Positions 8,811 to 17,072 of a stretch of 41,041 nt of DNA are shown here, in pieces. The position numbers and the translations under genes were made by a program. Numbering within the stretch: position 1 is the first letter of the stretch; each line of letters starts with the position of its first letter. The stretch covers positions 1 through 41,041 of the forward strand of contig SLPX01000183.1 of NCBI GenBank assembly GCA_007131745.1, read 5' to 3'. The stretch is from Myxococcales bacterium. GTDB lineage: Bacteria; Myxococcota; Polyangia; HGW-17; SLPX01. The notes under the pieces are model-generated. The model did not search any database and was not told where the DNA came from. It saw nothing but the letters and a program-made list of their open reading frames with translations.

Positions 8811-10931
8811 TTATTCTTCGGCGGTAGGGCGATAACGCGTTCTGAACCAACGTCTCATCCGGGCCATGCGAACCCTTTGCTCCCTGGGCGCCCTGCGTTT
8901 GCACGTCTCAGACTCTTCCGTACCCGGTTCGGCCCCCCAACGTATTTCAACGCAATCGTTTGGATTGTACGCGATTTCAAGCCGCTCCCTACGTTCGATC
9001 ATATCCCACAAGGTCAGCATCCATTCCGACCCATCCGAACGTTTGTAATGGAAAGTCGAAGAGTGCAACAACTCGTGAAGGGTATTTGTAAACTGCTTCT
9101 TCAAAGTCCGCCTGTTCACACCATCGGGCAATTCGTAGATTTCAGGGTTGTTAAGTATGGTCCCCGGCAAATCCATGACGTTGTCCAGCGCTATCAAATA
9201 CCTCATGTCCCTGGCAGGAGTCGAGTATGCTTCCCACGGACCGGAGGTCTGAAAAATCTCACTTCCATCGGGCATGCTCATCAAGGCCCAGCGCCTTTTT
9301 TCCATGTAACTCAGCCCTCTTTTGACCGCTTCTATGCGCTGTCTTGTAAGATCCTTCAGCAATGCAATATTGGCCTCGAGCACAGGTATGGGCTGTAAAG
9401 GATTCGGATTTAAAAGAGATCCGGTCTTTCGATAAAATTCCCGCGATGTTTTCAGTTCCGCCTGCCTGCCCGACCATCTCCAGTACCCATCCGTTTTATT
9501 TATTTCATCGTTGGTCATGAAACGGATTTCTCCGTCACTGTATACAATGGGCCGGAAAGCTTTGAACCCGTCGGTTGTAACCCTGGGATTAAAAACAAAG
9601 GTTCCCTCAGCAAATCGCTTGGAAGACACGGAAAAATCCGGGTGCGCGTCCACACCGTAGAGCGCTCCGATATCTTTGTCGGTCTGGAGATACCTCTCCG
9701 TCACAAGAATGAAATGCCCGGCCGCATCCACAAAAACCAAACCCGGTCTCAGTGCATCTTCGGTCAACTCCACCGGGTACATGTCGCTGTCATCATCATC
9801 CGGAAGAGTACGACCGTTTCCGGTGTGAACAGCCCAATTCACATGACGCCAAACGAATCGATTGAACCTCTCAACCGGGTCATCGATATAGTCAAACAAG
9901 GTCGTAAGATTGTCCCGTTTGTGTTTGCACACCGGGCCTGTCCTTGAACCTCCTCTGGTGCACCTGTTAAACAAAAAAGGCAAACCCATTTTCCACGCAA
10001 AATACGCTCTCAACGCGTATGGCGCATCCGCGCAGTCTGCAAAAATCCTCACGGATCCGGCTCCAGTGCCGTAATCTTCATTCCACCCTAAAGCATTGTA
10101 AAAAAGATTCCGGTGCGGATCCTTGAGCGGTTGGTGCAAGGGTCTCCAACTGTTGTGACCACCGCGCTGAATTTTGAACAAGCGGTTAACGAACACGGAA
10201 AAGAGATCTTCCATTTGCGGCGACCACTCGTTGCGTATCTCCCAGGCGCCCGTCTCTACAACAGACCTGGTCCGCTCTCCGCGGGCGGGCGCTTGTTTGA
10301 CGGTTATTCCCTTGCAGGCATGGACCTCGGAGTTTTCGCTTTTCCGGTTTGAAAACGCAGCCACATAACGGCCGGGCGGCAAAGAAGAGAATGTCAACCC
10401 GTACGCCTTGGGATAATGTCCCCAACTTGTCTTTTCATCCGGTTCGAGCCGGTTGCCCTCGTCATCGATGATCCAAAAGGAATGTGACTTATTCCTGTTC
10501 CTTGTAACCGCAACGAACCTCATTCTTTCACCGGAAACAGGCTCAAACGGAAAAACAACCACCTGGTCCGTCCTGGAAACCTTACGATCACATGCCAGCA
10601 GTTTCTGAATCTTCCGAGATTTTGCCGCCTTTTCTTCGGCCCGGGCCTTGAGTTCCCTGAACCGGGCTTCTTCCTCCATCCGCCTGCTTTCCGCTTCCGG
10701 GCAGAGCAAGTCTTCATCCAAGCAATCAAATCCTTTCAATGCTCTTCTCTCTTTGACCTCAAACGGGTTTTCGGTTCGAGACCATAGAATGCACGACCCT
10801 GAATCCGATAACGGTTCATCCCTCTCAAAAGAGCCGAATATAAAAAACCCGGCTGCAACTAAAACCACGCACGCCGCAATGCCCCCCGCTATCCACTTCA
10901 TTTTCCTTTTTGATCCTGTTGCAGTTCTCAC
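8811..10931 (-). CDS. Membrane-anchored protein with putative papain-like Cys/His pair
   Basis: This 706-residue protein starts at GTG with AGGAGGAG upstream; an ATG ten codons later is an alternative. It has one N-terminal membrane segment (about 13-33) and a charged, probably coiled-coil stretch (78-112). A beta-rich region around 125-215 includes LPPGRYVAAFS. The core has FADCADAPYALRAYFAW with C300, and 106 residues later DAAGHFILVTERY with H406. A Cys at the head of a helix followed by a His on a strand is the layout of transglutaminase and NlpC/P60-type folds, so a periplasmic cysteine peptidase or amidase is possible, but this is inference. Eight or more other cysteines are present. 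The gene is transcribed alone, probably from the promoter at 11118-11146. Confidence 0.7.
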   Translation of the reverse strand: MRTATGSKRKMKWIAGGIAACVVLVAAGFFIFGSFERDEPLSDSGSCILWSRTENPFEVKERRALKGFDCLDEDLLCPEAESRRMEEEARFRELKARAEEKAAKSRKIQKLLACDRKVSRTDQVVVFPFEPVSGERMRFVAVTRNRNKSHSFWIIDDEGNRLEPDEKTSWGHYPKAYGLTFSSLPPGRYVAAFSNRKSENSEVHACKGITVKQAPARGERTRSVVETGAWEIRNEWSPQMEDLFSVFVNRLFKIQRGGHNSWRPLHQPLKDPHRNLFYNALGWNEDYGTGAGSVRIFADCADAPYALRAYFAWKMGLPFLFNRCTRGGSRTGPVCKHKRDNLTTLFDYIDDPVERFNRFVWRHVNWAVHTGNGRTLPDDDDSDMYPVELTEDALRPGLVFVDAAGHFILVTERYLQTDKDIGALYGVDAHPDFSVSSKRFAEGTFVFNPRVTTDGFKAFRPIVYSDGEIRFMTNDEINKTDGYWRWSGRQAELKTSREFYRKTGSLLNPNPLQPIPVLEANIALLKDLTRQRIEAVKRGLSYMEKRRWALMSMPDGSEIFQTSGPWEAYSTPARDMRYLIALDNVMDLPGTILNNPEIYELPDGVNRRTLKKQFTNTLHELLHSSTFHYKRSDGSEWMLTLWDMIERRERLEIAYNPNDCVEIRWGAEPGTEESETCKRRAPREQRVRMARMRRWFRTRYRPTAEE

Positions 10932-11030
10932 TTCCCTCTCCTCCTGCTAATCAACCTAATCAACAAACCTCCAATGATTCTGCTTTCGATCCATGAACAC
11001 CATACTTCATGATACGGTTTTCATCCTTCC

Positions 11031-11092
11031 ACCTGCCTCTACACACCGGTCGATGCATAAAGCCGCATCGGGCCAAGCCGGCTAAGGCAGGT
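11031..11092 (-). promoter_or_regulatory. Foldable 5' leader element
   Basis: ACCTGCC (11031-11037) pairs with GGCAGGT (11086-11092). Inside it, CGATGC (11051-11056) pairs with GCATCG (11065-11070) across an 8-base loop, and GG 11048-11049 or CCGG 11046-11049 can extend the stem. It lies between the predicted transcription start and the GTG start of the 706-residue protein, so a leader regulatory structure is plausible. I could not match it to a known riboswitch class. Confidence 0.4.
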
Positions 11093-11117
11093 TTGCATAC
11101 AGCATTCTCCACTTTTA

Positions 11118-11146
11118 ATTATACACGGCCGAGCAGATGTAGTCAA
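11118..11146 (-). promoter_or_regulatory. Near-consensus sigma70-type promoter
   Basis: On the minus strand TTGACT (11146-11141), a 17-base spacer and a perfect TATAAT (11123-11118) are present. It would start transcription near 11111 and read toward the 706-residue protein, giving a leader of about 180 bases. Confidence 0.7.
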
Positions 11147-11154
11147 GGGTATGA

Positions 11155-11164
11155 CATGATCATG
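11155..11164. promoter_or_regulatory. 10-base palindrome upstream of the promoter
   Basis: CATGATCATG is a perfect palindrome about 9 bases upstream of the -35 box of the minus-strand promoter, a position suited to an activator or repressor. No regulator is identified. Confidence 0.25.
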
Positions 11165-11300
11165 GGAACACAGCATGTACTGGTTGCATTCCCACCAAGG
11201 AGATACAACCAGCCCCGCGCCTCAAAAATGAAAGGTGTTTACAAGGCCGAAAAGGCCGCCGAGAAGCAGAACGGATTCGATCGTTGATTCGCGTGATTCA

Positions 11301-11753
11301 TCAACGGCGGCGTCCACGTTTGGTCGGTCTTCTTGCGGGTCTCCTGGCGGGTCCGCGCCGAGTCCCCCTTCTTGCCGGTTTTGCTCTTCCACGACGTCCG
11401 CGTCTGCGGGCGCCTCTCCGGTAACCTCTATGCCTGTGACCTCTGGACTTGTACCACCGGTGATAATAGCCCCGATTGTTGCGGTAATGTACTGTCAACC
11501 GCCCGTAATTCGCGTAGGTCCTGGGAACAAAGTAGCGAACACCGTTCACGTAATAGATGGGCCTTCCGTTGTCGTAATAGACGATGTAGCCGTTGTAATA
11601 CATCGGGGTATAGTAAGAGGTCGCTATCGCGGGCCCTGATACCTCGACCGACGGCGCTCTAAAACCCACTGTGCATCCGGAAAAGGCGAACAACAAACCC
11701 ATTGCACCCACAAATACTGCAATTGTACCCGACATCTTCCATTTCCAATTCAT
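11301..11753 (-). CDS. Small lipoprotein with Tyr-rich middle and Arg-rich tail
   Basis: This 150-residue protein has a signal peptide with a probable lipobox (F-S-G-C, Cys27). A tyrosine-rich region (about 45-95: YYTPMYYNGYIVYYDNGRPIYY) comes next, and the last 50 residues are almost only Arg, Gly, Ala, Pro and Lys. AGGAG precedes the ATG. The middle resembles the short YY/NGxxYY repeats seen in other outer-membrane or periplasmic small proteins. A basic tail in the periplasm could bind peptidoglycan, LPS phosphates or nucleic acid; that is inference. I recognise no named family. Confidence 0.7.
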   Translation of the reverse strand: MNWKWKMSGTIAVFVGAMGLLFAFSGCTVGFRAPSVEVSGPAIATSYYTPMYYNGYIVYYDNGRPIYYVNGVRYFVPRTYANYGRLTVHYRNNRGYYHRWYKSRGHRHRGYRRGARRRGRRGRAKPARRGTRRGPARRPARRPTKRGRRR

Positions 11754-11861
11754 TTCGGTTTTCTCCTTTCAATAAATGACGTTTTTTTTATCATCAAATC
11801 AAAACCACCAAAAACACTACATGAAGTATACGATCCTGCAAGAGAATCCTTGAGGAAGAAT

Positions 11862-11928
11862 CTGCAAAAACTGCTAAAAGCTTGTTATTATTTACATATT
11901 TATCATCATCATTGACATATTTTTGCAG
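11862..11928. repeat. Inverted and direct repeats upstream of miaA
   Basis: CTGCAAAAA (11862-11870) is the exact reverse complement of TTTTTGCAG (11920-11928). Between and overlapping them, ACATATTT occurs at 11894-11901 and 11915-11922, exactly 21 bases (two helical turns) apart. The AT-rich interval 11754-11948 separates the divergent small lipoprotein and miaA. A regulator site is possible; no good promoter boxes are seen. Confidence 0.3.
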
Positions 11929-11948
11929 TTGCCCAGAATAAAAATCAA

Positions 11949-12869
11949 ATGTCAAAGCTACTTTGCATCCTGGGACCGACCGCAACGGGTAAAACAAGAA
12001 CCGCCGCGCTTGCCGCTTCAGAACTCGATGGAGAGATATTGAGCGCTGATTCCCGCCAGGTCTATCGATTCATGGATCTGGGCACGGGAAAGGATTATGA
12101 CGACTATGTCGTAAGTGGAAAGCGAATACCGGCTCATCTCATCGACATCGTAGATCCTCCCCAAAGATTCAGCTTGTTCGATTACGTCAAAGCTTTCACC
12201 AAGGCGTGGAAAGAAGTCATCGACCGAGGATCCCTGCCCATACTCTGCGGGGGGACGGGGCTCTACCTGGAAGCGGTCCTGGCTGGATATCCCCTGGTCG
12301 AAGCGGTTGAAAACCCGGAGCTTCGCTCTGAGCTTTCCAAACTCGACATGGAAGATCTTCGCGACCGACTTATCTCCCTGACAACACCGCACAACACGAC
12401 CGACTTAAAAGACAGGGAAAGACTCGTAAGAGCGATTGAAATAGCAACCCACGCGAAAAACCATCCTGAAGACGTTTTGGAACTTCCGCGCTTCACGCCC
12501 TTGATATACGGGGTGGCAATGGACCGCTCCCTGCTCAGAACGCGCATAGAAAAACGTTTGCGGGAAAGGATGGAAGCCGGACTGTTGGAAGAAGTTCAAA
12601 CCCTCTTGGACCACCACGGCTTGACTCTGGACGATCTGCATTACTACGGCCTTGAGTATCGTTATGCAGGCGACCACCTTGCAGGCAGGTTGAACAGGAA
12701 CGACATGTTTCAAAAACTGAGGGGCGCCATTTTCAAATTCGCAAAACGACAGGAAACCTGGTTCAGGCGGATGGAGAAAAAAGGGGGTTCAATCCATTGG
12801 CTGGACGGCGCAAACGGCCCGGAAGCCAACGGGCCGGCAATCGTCTCGCACTGGATTTCGACCGGTTAA
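11949..12869 (+). CDS. miaA: tRNA dimethylallyltransferase MiaA
   Basis: MiaA transfers a dimethylallyl group from DMAPP to N6 of A37 in tRNAs reading codons that start with U. The 306 residues match the family length. The P-loop is GPTATGKT (9-16), followed by DSRQVYR (34-40), which includes the catalytic Asp, and later GGTGLYLEA. The C-terminal part keeps the LRTRIEKRLRERMEAGLLEEV pattern and the helix FAKRQETWFRR. There is no clear Shine-Dalgarno sequence before the ATG. Neither hfq nor mutL, frequent neighbours elsewhere, is here. The gene converges on the next one 20 bases away. Confidence 0.95.
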   Translation: MSKLLCILGPTATGKTRTAALAASELDGEILSADSRQVYRFMDLGTGKDYDDYVVSGKRIPAHLIDIVDPPQRFSLFDYVKAFTKAWKEVIDRGSLPILCGGTGLYLEAVLAGYPLVEAVENPELRSELSKLDMEDLRDRLISLTTPHNTTDLKDRERLVRAIEIATHAKNHPEDVLELPRFTPLIYGVAMDRSLLRTRIEKRLRERMEAGLLEEVQTLLDHHGLTLDDLHYYGLEYRYAGDHLAGRLNRNDMFQKLRGAIFKFAKRQETWFRRMEKKGGSIHWLDGANGPEANGPAIVSHWISTG

Positions 12870-12889
12870 AACCCCGCGGTTATTGTTTA

Positions 12890-13453
12890 TCATGGGACGT
12901 TTTGATCAAAAGACGTCGCCATTCGGAGGAAACAGGCTGCAAATTCCTTGCAATTCCTCAAATACGCGCATTCGATAAACTCCTTCTTCGTTGCAGAAAG
13001 CTCAGATGGGTTCTCGTGTACCATTTGCTGACACGCATCCAACATCTGGTTGTCTTTAAGAACATTCGACAGAGTTTCTCTCAATAGCGCACGTGTTTCA
13101 TCCGATACGGGTTGGGCGCCGGTTTTCCCCAAAACCCCCACGGCCCCGTCTACCAGATCATCCATGCAATCCCTGATTCTATCTACAAACAAAACACAGA
13201 CATCGCCTCTTCTGTATTCCCCTTCTTCCGGCGGCCGGCTTTCGAGAAGTTCTTCGTCCCATTCCTCTTTCGGAATATCATCGGATTCTTCTCTATGAGC
13301 GTTGTCACGGTAATCACGCCCATCCTGAACTTGGGCGCTTGCAACCCTTTGTGGAGTTTCGGAGACTGAACTCTTGCAGGAGATCAAACAAAAGCACAAT
13401 GCAAAAAACCAGTTAATGAGAGAGCAATATCGGCAAGTTGTTGGACCATTCAT
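12890..13453 (-). CDS. Hypothetical lipoprotein with C-terminal cysteines
   Basis: This 187-residue protein has a signal peptide ending in L-I-S-C (Cys26), so it is probably a lipoprotein. An acidic linker (40-80) follows, then a helical domain with cysteines in the order RDC, LDAC, IECAYLRNC and AAC, spaced for disulphides. I do not recognise the family. It is divergent from the 3D-domain lipoprotein, with a 127-base interval holding no clear promoter, and convergent with miaA. Confidence 0.65.
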   Translation of the reverse strand: MNGPTTCRYCSLINWFFALCFCLISCKSSVSETPQRVASAQVQDGRDYRDNAHREESDDIPKEEWDEELLESRPPEEGEYRRGDVCVLFVDRIRDCMDDLVDGAVGVLGKTGAQPVSDETRALLRETLSNVLKDNQMLDACQQMVHENPSELSATKKEFIECAYLRNCKEFAACFLRMATSFDQNVP

Positions 13454-13580
13454 GTTTTTACCGCTCGCAACACTCCTCGAAAAAACGTTTCTGTCTTGAA
13501 ACTAATTTTTGTGATTAAATGACAACATGTCTGCAAAATCCATCATCACATCTGATCTTTTTTTACTCAAGGTTTTTACG

Positions 13581-14636
13581 ATGAAAACTTTTGTCCAATC
13601 GATTGTTCCAACATGGGTTTCGAAGTTCGCTCTTTTAATCATTTTATCCGCAGTGTACACAACAACTGTCGGCTGCAACCAATCCACAAGGTCCCGCCCC
13701 CTCACGGACGCTCAAGTTGAAGGGGACGTTTTAGCGCTTGACGACGCGGGACCGGGCGACGCTGAAATCGCAACCGATGCATCCGAATCTCCGTGGGTGA
13801 AAATCCTGGATCCCGAAGACGGTTCCACCGTTTCAAATCCCGTGACCTTTGAAATAGCCGCTTTCGGGGTTACGACCGTGGAGCTTGCAGTGGACGGATG
13901 GTCTCTCGGTCCGCAATGGGATCCATCGTTGACCAACACCCTTACATACAACTTCGACGGCACCGGTTTCGAGCGGGAAGTCGTCTTGTCGGGTTATGAC
14001 GCCGACTCGAACACCTTGGCCGAAGATATCATCTATATCACCGTGGAAAACGATGATATCGGCGATTACCTGGGATCAATGAAAACCACTTATTACTACA
14101 AGGCAAATGAAGAAGACTATCCCGGAACCGCGGACACAACGCTGTACGATTCAAGTTGCAACCCACTTGCATACGTATCCGCCGCATTTTCAGACGCGGT
14201 GTGCATAGAAGGCTCCGGCATATTGAAAGACGGTCGGATCATAAATTACGCCACTTCCTGCTCATGCGGACGAACCTGCCCCACCGGAGGAATCGTCTGT
14301 TACATGGAACTGGATCCCGTGGAGTATCCATGGGGAATGGGATCATTCAGCAACCCGCTTGTGCCGTTTCGATCACTGGCCGTAGACAATAGTCTCATTT
14401 CGCCCGCCACAAAAATGTACGTACTCCAGTGGGACGGTGTCTCCATTCCCGAGGTCGACGGAATCGGAGGATTCGTACACGACGGTTGCTTCAGGGCCGA
14501 TGACGTGGGAGGCTGGATCCAGGGATATCACTTTGATTTTTTCGCAGGTACCCGCAACATGTGGCAGGCGCTCGAAGGAATCTACCCGACGAACACCTAT
14601 TTCGACGTCTACATTAACCCCGGAAAATGCGATTAA
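13581..14636 (+). CDS. Lipoprotein with Ig-like and 3D (double-psi barrel) domains
   Basis: I start this 351-residue protein at the ATG at 13581 because it opens a lipoprotein signal peptide (T-V-G-C, Cys32) and has AAGG upstream; an ATG 18 codons earlier only adds a leader. Residues about 68-155 look like an Ig-like domain (WVKILDPEDGSTVSNPVTFEI). The C-terminal part has HDGCFRADDVGGWIQGYHFDFF around D301, D307-D308 and D319. This is the signature of the 3D domain, the double-psi beta-barrel found in MltA-type lytic transglycosylases and RlpA/YorM-like proteins. A peptidoglycan-related activity outside the inner membrane is inferred. A hairpin (GTTCGG 14649-14654 / CCGAAC 14667-14672) follows the stop codon but has no T-run. 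Confidence 0.75.
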   Translation: MKTFVQSIVPTWVSKFALLIILSAVYTTTVGCNQSTRSRPLTDAQVEGDVLALDDAGPGDAEIATDASESPWVKILDPEDGSTVSNPVTFEIAAFGVTTVELAVDGWSLGPQWDPSLTNTLTYNFDGTGFEREVVLSGYDADSNTLAEDIIYITVENDDIGDYLGSMKTTYYYKANEEDYPGTADTTLYDSSCNPLAYVSAAFSDAVCIEGSGILKDGRIINYATSCSCGRTCPTGGIVCYMELDPVEYPWGMGSFSNPLVPFRSLAVDNSLISPATKMYVLQWDGVSIPEVDGIGGFVHDGCFRADDVGGWIQGYHFDFFAGTRNMWQALEGIYPTNTYFDVYINPGKCD

Positions 14637-14692
14637 TCGCCTGATCACGTTCGGATTCCGTTTCCCCCGAACATTGACCTGAAACAAAGACT

Positions 14693-14721
14693 TTGAAACC
14701 ATTATCAATTAGTAATATTAT
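14693..14721 (+). promoter_or_regulatory. Sigma70-type promoter of the lipoprotein pair
   Basis: TTGAAA (14693-14698), a 17-base spacer and TATTAT (14716-14721) match the consensus at 5 of 6 positions in the -10 box. They lie 50 bases before the ATG at 14771. Confidence 0.65.
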
Positions 14722-14770
14722 CGCGTGCAAGGCTGAAGTTCTTCTGCCGAAAAATGCGGAGGTAATCGTC

Positions 14771-17062
14771 ATGAAGAGAATAAAAAGGGTTGTTTTGCAC
14801 ATCATTCTTGCATCCATTGTGTGTATTGCAACAGGTTGCGGTGATGACATGAATTGCGGGGAAGGAACCGTGCGCGTCGGCGGCCGATGTGTTCCGGAAG
14901 CCTCTCAATGCGGACCCGGAACAACAGACGAAGGGGGTATTTGCATTCCCGTTTGCACGGGTGACAAATACTGGGACGGTGAAAACTGTGTGGATGCGCC
15001 GGACTGCGGGGCAGGAACCACTTTCGATTCCGAAACCGGCATGTGCCTTCCGGACGAATACACATGTGCCGAAGGTGCGAGCATGGTAGACGGAGTCTGT
15101 GTTCCGGATCTTGCCTGCTCTGAAGGGACACGCCCCGACGAATTCGGTCGTTGCGTGGTCGATACGCCGGGTGATCCGGATGTGTGGGAATCAGAAAATC
15201 CTGATGAGAACGCTCCTTTCGACCTTCCTGAAGCAGGCGGCTCAATAACCCTGGGAGGCATCATCGACGATCCGGTGGATCCTGAAGGTGACGGGTACAA
15301 GCGGCCGGACTGGGACGGCTTTGAATTCCATGGGCAAGCCGGAACCTATCTCCGCGTCCGGGCGTTGAGCGAAGGCGCGGCCCGGCCGGCGTTTGTTCTG
15401 TTGTCGGAGGATCCGGAAGACCCTTCGCTGACAACGTACATTCGATACTGCCTGGAACCGAATCAACAGCACTCGGAAAGAGAATTCTTCCTTCCACATG
15501 ACGGCGTTTACGTTCTTCTGGTCACGGATTACAATCACCTCGCCGGATACCTTTTCGGGACACTCGTTTTGCCGGTGGGCGGACCGGAATTCGACTACCA
15601 CGTAATCGTGGAAAACCTTGGAACTCCGTCGGCTGATGAAATAGAAACATTACCCGAAGAATTTCACGGGCAAATCGACCGGGGCCGACTGTTTTTCTAC
15701 CGGGTTGAAGACCTTGTTTCGGAAACTCCGACCGTGTTTCGCTCTTTGGGCGAACCAGCGTCGGAAGCTTACAGCGATGTTTTCCCGGCTCTCATGCTTT
15801 TCGAAGAAGGGGAGCTTATCAGCGAGAGAATATCATTCACAACCTACGAAAACGCTGAAATCGTGTTCGCTCCGAAGGACTTCTCAGACTACCTTGTGGT
15901 CTTGGATCATCTTCTCATGATCGGCCCGGAGCGCGCATACTCGCTACAAGCGCTCGAACCCGGCATTCAAAACTGCACCGGAGGGGCGTGCAGCACCGGG
16001 TCGGTACCCATCGGTTCCGAGGTATTGCTCATGTGGGATATGCAACCGGACCAATTGCTCGCAGCGCGCTTCGGCATGGCCGACACTGCATGGGCAGCCA
16101 TGTCGGCTTACTGGCTGGGCCCGGACCTTGCGCCGCTCCAAGCTGATCAATACGTGTTTCCGGGCCGAAACGGGTGGGGCCGGGTGTTCGCGGAACACGC
16201 AGGACCCCGATACCTGTGGTTTAGATGGTCCGAAGGAGACACGCCGGGGGATTTCTTTATCGACGAACAACTCCGAACAACCCCTACCCTTGTCATGGGA
16301 GAAACCAATACCGGATTGACCGTGGAATCCTTGCCACCCGGAGCGGTTCCCGACATGAACATGGAATACGCCCTGAACGCGGCCGCTTTTGCCAATATCA
16401 AGCTCACGGAAGGGGAAATCGTGTTTTTCGACAGTTTCACCCCGACATCAGGCGATTGGTCCACCATGTACAAAGAATGGCTGGTAACCCCGGAATTCGA
16501 ACCGGTCGGACCGGTGGTAGATGTCAGTGCATGGAACTTTCCCGACGGTTTTGTCACTCCCAATTTCGCGTATGTGCGGGAAAGCGGCACCTATGTCCAT
16601 TGGGTTTACGATCTATGGTCCGATATAACGGACGCGACATACAGCGTTCGTCCGGTTGCTCGTACTCCCGTCACATTGGACGAGCCGACTCACGGGCAAC
16701 CCGTGTCCGCGGACTTGCAACTCCTGAGCGGGGGGCTGAGGTTCTACATTTTCGAACATCAAAAAGACCTGGATCTTGATATCACCGTGACCCCCGGAAC
16801 TTTGTCGGGCAATCTGCAGCCGCGCGTCTGGATCCTCAACTTCGGCCGTCCGGTTTGGGACTGGATTTTTTACGTATGGAGACCCGAGCCGAACGGAGGC
16901 CGCATGGGACTCGTGGAAAACAATACCGCGCTCGCGGGCGGAGATCCCGTGACGGTCAGTTATGCCACCCCTTATGATGGGAAGAGCATTGTCCTCGTCA
17001 TGAACGCCGGAACACCCGGCCAGTTCCTGTACTACAGCATTGACATCCAGGTGACAAACTAG
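14771..17062 (+). CDS. Cysteine-repeat lipoprotein, paralogue 1
   Basis: This 763-residue protein starts at the ATG at 14771, which follows GGAGG; the codons before it overlap the promoter. The signal peptide ends in A-T-G-C (Cys23). Residues 24-130 are short repeats of the type CGxGTxxDxxGxCVP, about six units. The rest is beta-rich without cysteine clusters and includes a domain with ITLGGIIDDPVD, DWDGFEFHGQAG and YLRVRALSEGAARPAFVLLSE, similar to bacterial pre-peptidase C-terminal-like (PPC) beta-sandwiches. No catalytic motif is seen. It is probably surface-anchored. The stop codon is 10 bases from the paralogue's GTG start, so the two are co-transcribed. Confidence 0.8.
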   Translation: MKRIKRVVLHIILASIVCIATGCGDDMNCGEGTVRVGGRCVPEASQCGPGTTDEGGICIPVCTGDKYWDGENCVDAPDCGAGTTFDSETGMCLPDEYTCAEGASMVDGVCVPDLACSEGTRPDEFGRCVVDTPGDPDVWESENPDENAPFDLPEAGGSITLGGIIDDPVDPEGDGYKRPDWDGFEFHGQAGTYLRVRALSEGAARPAFVLLSEDPEDPSLTTYIRYCLEPNQQHSEREFFLPHDGVYVLLVTDYNHLAGYLFGTLVLPVGGPEFDYHVIVENLGTPSADEIETLPEEFHGQIDRGRLFFYRVEDLVSETPTVFRSLGEPASEAYSDVFPALMLFEEGELISERISFTTYENAEIVFAPKDFSDYLVVLDHLLMIGPERAYSLQALEPGIQNCTGGACSTGSVPIGSEVLLMWDMQPDQLLAARFGMADTAWAAMSAYWLGPDLAPLQADQYVFPGRNGWGRVFAEHAGPRYLWFRWSEGDTPGDFFIDEQLRTTPTLVMGETNTGLTVESLPPGAVPDMNMEYALNAAAFANIKLTEGEIVFFDSFTPTSGDWSTMYKEWLVTPEFEPVGPVVDVSAWNFPDGFVTPNFAYVRESGTYVHWVYDLWSDITDATYSVRPVARTPVTLDEPTHGQPVSADLQLLSGGLRFYIFEHQKDLDLDITVTPGTLSGNLQPRVWILNFGRPVWDWIFYVWRPEPNGGRMGLVENNTALAGGDPVTVSYATPYDGKSIVLVMNAGTPGQFLYYSIDIQVTN

Positions 17063-17072
17063 GGAGGTTGCC

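Larger units (their letters stand above)
10932..11300. other. Gene-free interval with promoter and structured leader
   Basis: No coding frame is credible in these 369 bases. They hold, for the minus-strand gene on the left, a near-consensus promoter, a palindrome upstream of it and a foldable leader. On the right is an inverted repeat CTGGTTG 11180-11186 / CAACCAG 11206-11212 downstream of the small lipoprotein gene, without a T-run. Confidence 0.7.

Noticed and set aside
8578..8904. Minus-strand frame of 108 codons in the gene-free gap
   Set aside because: It overlaps the 3' end of the 706-residue gene and the structured element, and shows no family likeness or ribosome site.
11031..11092. 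Resemblance to a GEMM (c-di-GMP) riboswitch on the plus strand
   Set aside because: Only one short stretch is similar; the second conserved half is missing, and the promoter reads the other strand.
13527..13580. Earlier ATG for the 3D-domain lipoprotein
   Set aside because: It puts 18 residues ahead of a clear lipoprotein signal peptide that has its own ATG and ribosome site.
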